Origin: Lichenostomus cassidix
Taxonomy: Eukaryota > Chordata > Aves > Passeriformes > Meliphagidae
Direction of reading: 5' to 3'
NCBI GenBank assembly: GCA_008360975.2
Contig: CM039183.1
Location: forward strand, 80,388,350 to 80,452,349
DNA: 64,000 bases
In this document: in pieces, positions 1-64,000 of the stretch
Layout: each line of letters starts with the position of its first letter
How positions within the stretch are numbered: position 1 is the first letter of the stretch
The notes under the pieces: generated by a model
The model's input: only the letters and a program-made list of their open reading frames with translations
Databases searched by the model: none
Told to the model about the DNA's origin: nothing
Program-made: the position numbers and the translations under genes

Positions 1-843
1 TTTCGCCCCTAGAGGGAAGTGCCAAAGCGAGCGCCCTGCGAGCTCTTCACCCCCCGGGCGAAGCCGCCTGTAGAATAACAGAGAAAAGCGCCTTTCTGGT
101 AGTTTGGGGCTTGCTGGGATTTCCCCCCGCTCCAGACCCACGGCAGGAACCCGGGCACGATGTTGCAAGAATAAGAACCAACAACGCGTGACACTGTGGC
201 ACTTACGCGCAGATGCCAAAGCCCCTGGCAGCGCCCCGAGGTCCCCGGCTGGCTCCGAGGGAGCGGGCCGGACTACGGGGGAGCCGCGGAGAGAGGGCGG
301 CGTGGAACTGCCGGGCCGCCCCAGCGGGGCCGCGCTCCCCGGGGGCATTTTGGCTTCGCTCGCTTCCCATTCCTGCGACGCTGGAACTCGGGAACTTCCA
401 GCGCCGCCGCCGCCGCGAGTCGCCGCTGCCCCGCCGCCGCCGCAGCCCCTCCTCCTCCCCGTGCGTCGTATCCCTCCGCGCTCCGGCACCGCGCAGAGAA
501 AGCGCTTTTCAGCCGCCCGCCCGCCGCCTTCCCGCCCACCCCGCCGACATCTTCTGCCACAGCCTGCCCGCCTTCCCGCTAATAAACGCCTAGCGCTCGC
601 CCCTGTCTCCCCTCCAGCGCCGGGCAGCGCCGGGGGCCGCCGCGGCGGCGGGGCGGCAGCCGGGGGCAGGAGAGCCCGGCTCCCCCCCTTCCTTCCCCGC
701 CTGGCCGCCCCCGCCAGGCAGCGCCGGGGACTGGGAAGGGGGCGCGGGGGGAAGGGGCGGCGCGCGGGGCCGTGGGGGCTGAGGAGGGGGCGCGGAGGAG
801 GAGGGGACTCTTTCTCCGGGCGGAGGGATCGCGCTCGCTCGCG

Positions 844-858
844 CTGGCTGGCTGGCTG

Positions 859-890
<32 letters not shown>

Positions 891-891
891 G
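844..891. repeat. (CTGG)n followed by (CGG)n simple repeats in 5' leader
   Basis: About five CTGG units (844-864) run directly into six or more GGC units (861-880), then a second short GGC group (883-891). They lie in the probable promoter or 5' UTR. GGC tracts in 5' leaders are often length-polymorphic and can form stable RNA structure. The length here is modest. Confidence 0.8.
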
Positions 892-908
892 CGGCTGCGA
901 GTTGTTGT

Positions 909-939
909 TTCCTCCTCCTCCTGGTGCTGCTGCTGCTGC
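909..939. repeat. Short CCT and GCT trinucleotide runs
   Basis: A CCT run (four units) is followed by a GCT/CTG run (about five units) shortly before the upstream ORF. The tract is too short to suggest expansion and is listed as part of the low-complexity leader. Confidence 0.6.
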
Positions 940-950
940 CCGTGGGTTGA

Positions 951-989
951 ATGGTGGAGCCGAGACTCTCCCCGGTGAACGAGCAGTGA
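951..989 (+). other. Upstream ORF, 12 codons plus stop
   Basis: ATG at 951 opens a 12-residue frame (MVEPRLSPVNEQ) that stops at 987-989, 113 bases before the PHIP start. Context is moderate: T at -3, G at +4. It lies in a different frame from PHIP and does not overlap it. If transcription starts upstream of 951, scanning ribosomes would meet it first, and it could lower PHIP translation. The transcription start is not known from the sequence, so its inclusion in the mRNA is inferred. Confidence 0.4.
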
Positions 990-1102
990 CAGCGGCCGGG
1001 CGGGCGCATTTCGCTGGGACCCGACGCTGCCGCGGGAGCGCGGCCCGGGCAACCCCCCTTCTCCCCCTTTCCCCCCCTCCCCTCCCCGGTTTTCGCCTCG
1101 CC

Positions 1103-64000
<62,898 letters not shown>

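Larger units (their letters stand above)
1..1102 (+). promoter_or_regulatory. PHIP: CpG-island promoter and 5' leader of PHIP
   Basis: From about position 190 the sequence is extremely GC- and CpG-rich, with many GC-box-like motifs (for example around 750 and 1175), and it runs straight into the start codon at 1103. No TATA box stands out, which fits a CpG-island housekeeping promoter. The transcription start cannot be fixed from sequence alone; the stretch from about 900 to 1102, with few CpG-free gaps and a short upstream ORF, is probably 5' UTR. In-frame stops are absent for about 1 kb upstream of 1103, a consequence of the high GC content. No upstream neighbour gene is visible in the first 100-190 bases. 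Confidence 0.7.

Noticed and set aside
1..190. Divergent neighbouring gene at the left edge
   Set aside because: No exon or start codon of another gene could be identified; the window begins too close to the PHIP promoter to judge.

Overview
The window is a stretch of a vertebrate, almost certainly avian, nuclear genome. It carries the 5' part of one large multi-exon gene on the + strand. The conceptual product is PHIP (pleckstrin homology domain-interacting protein, also called DCAF14), a member of the BRWD family with PHIP, BRWD1 and BRWD3. Nineteen exons can be joined with GT-AG splice sites and unbroken reading frame, giving 2207 coding bases (735 codons plus two bases). The match to PHIP rather than BRWD1/BRWD3 is clear from PHIP-type stretches such as [20 protein letters not shown] and [12 protein letters not shown]. 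The bird assignment rests on several CR1 LINE fragments with the typical avian 3' end, which finishes in ATTCTGTG-like repeats, and on introns that appear compact.

Layout. Positions 1-1102 are a very GC-rich CpG-island promoter and 5' leader. Exons 1-4 (1103-1745) lie close together inside the same island, with introns of 109-182 bp. Poly(A) and poly(T) runs (1856-1927) then separate this island from a second CpG-dense block (about 1940-2345) inside intron 4. From there the sequence becomes AT-rich intron. Exons 5-6 are at 11175-11537, exon 7 at 21098, exons 8-9 at 26288-27184, exons 10-15 at 33229-38650, exon 16 at 53981 (after a 15.3 kb intron), exon 17 at 59065, exon 18 at 62209 and exon 19 at 63371-63554. 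The window ends in intron 19; roughly the last 60% of the protein is beyond the right edge.

Protein content. Exons 1-4 encode an N-terminal helical LisH-like segment, exons 5-6 the conserved BRWD-family N-terminal region, and exons 7-16 the WD40 repeats that form the propeller(s). Exons 17-19 encode the conserved tail after the propeller and the start of a charged linker. The Tudor-like module and the two bromodomains known for PHIP are not in this window.

No second protein-coding gene, tRNA, rRNA, CRISPR array or intact mobile element was found. The introns hold degenerate CR1 pieces (mostly in the sense direction), simple and low-complexity repeats, a few perfect hairpins, and two short exon-like open stretches with good acceptor sites (12739-12872 and 31441-31602). 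Those two may be unannotated alternative or poison exons. I see no convincing new biological system; the best second-look items are these candidate exons, the second CpG block, and a splice-donor-like site just inside exon 19.
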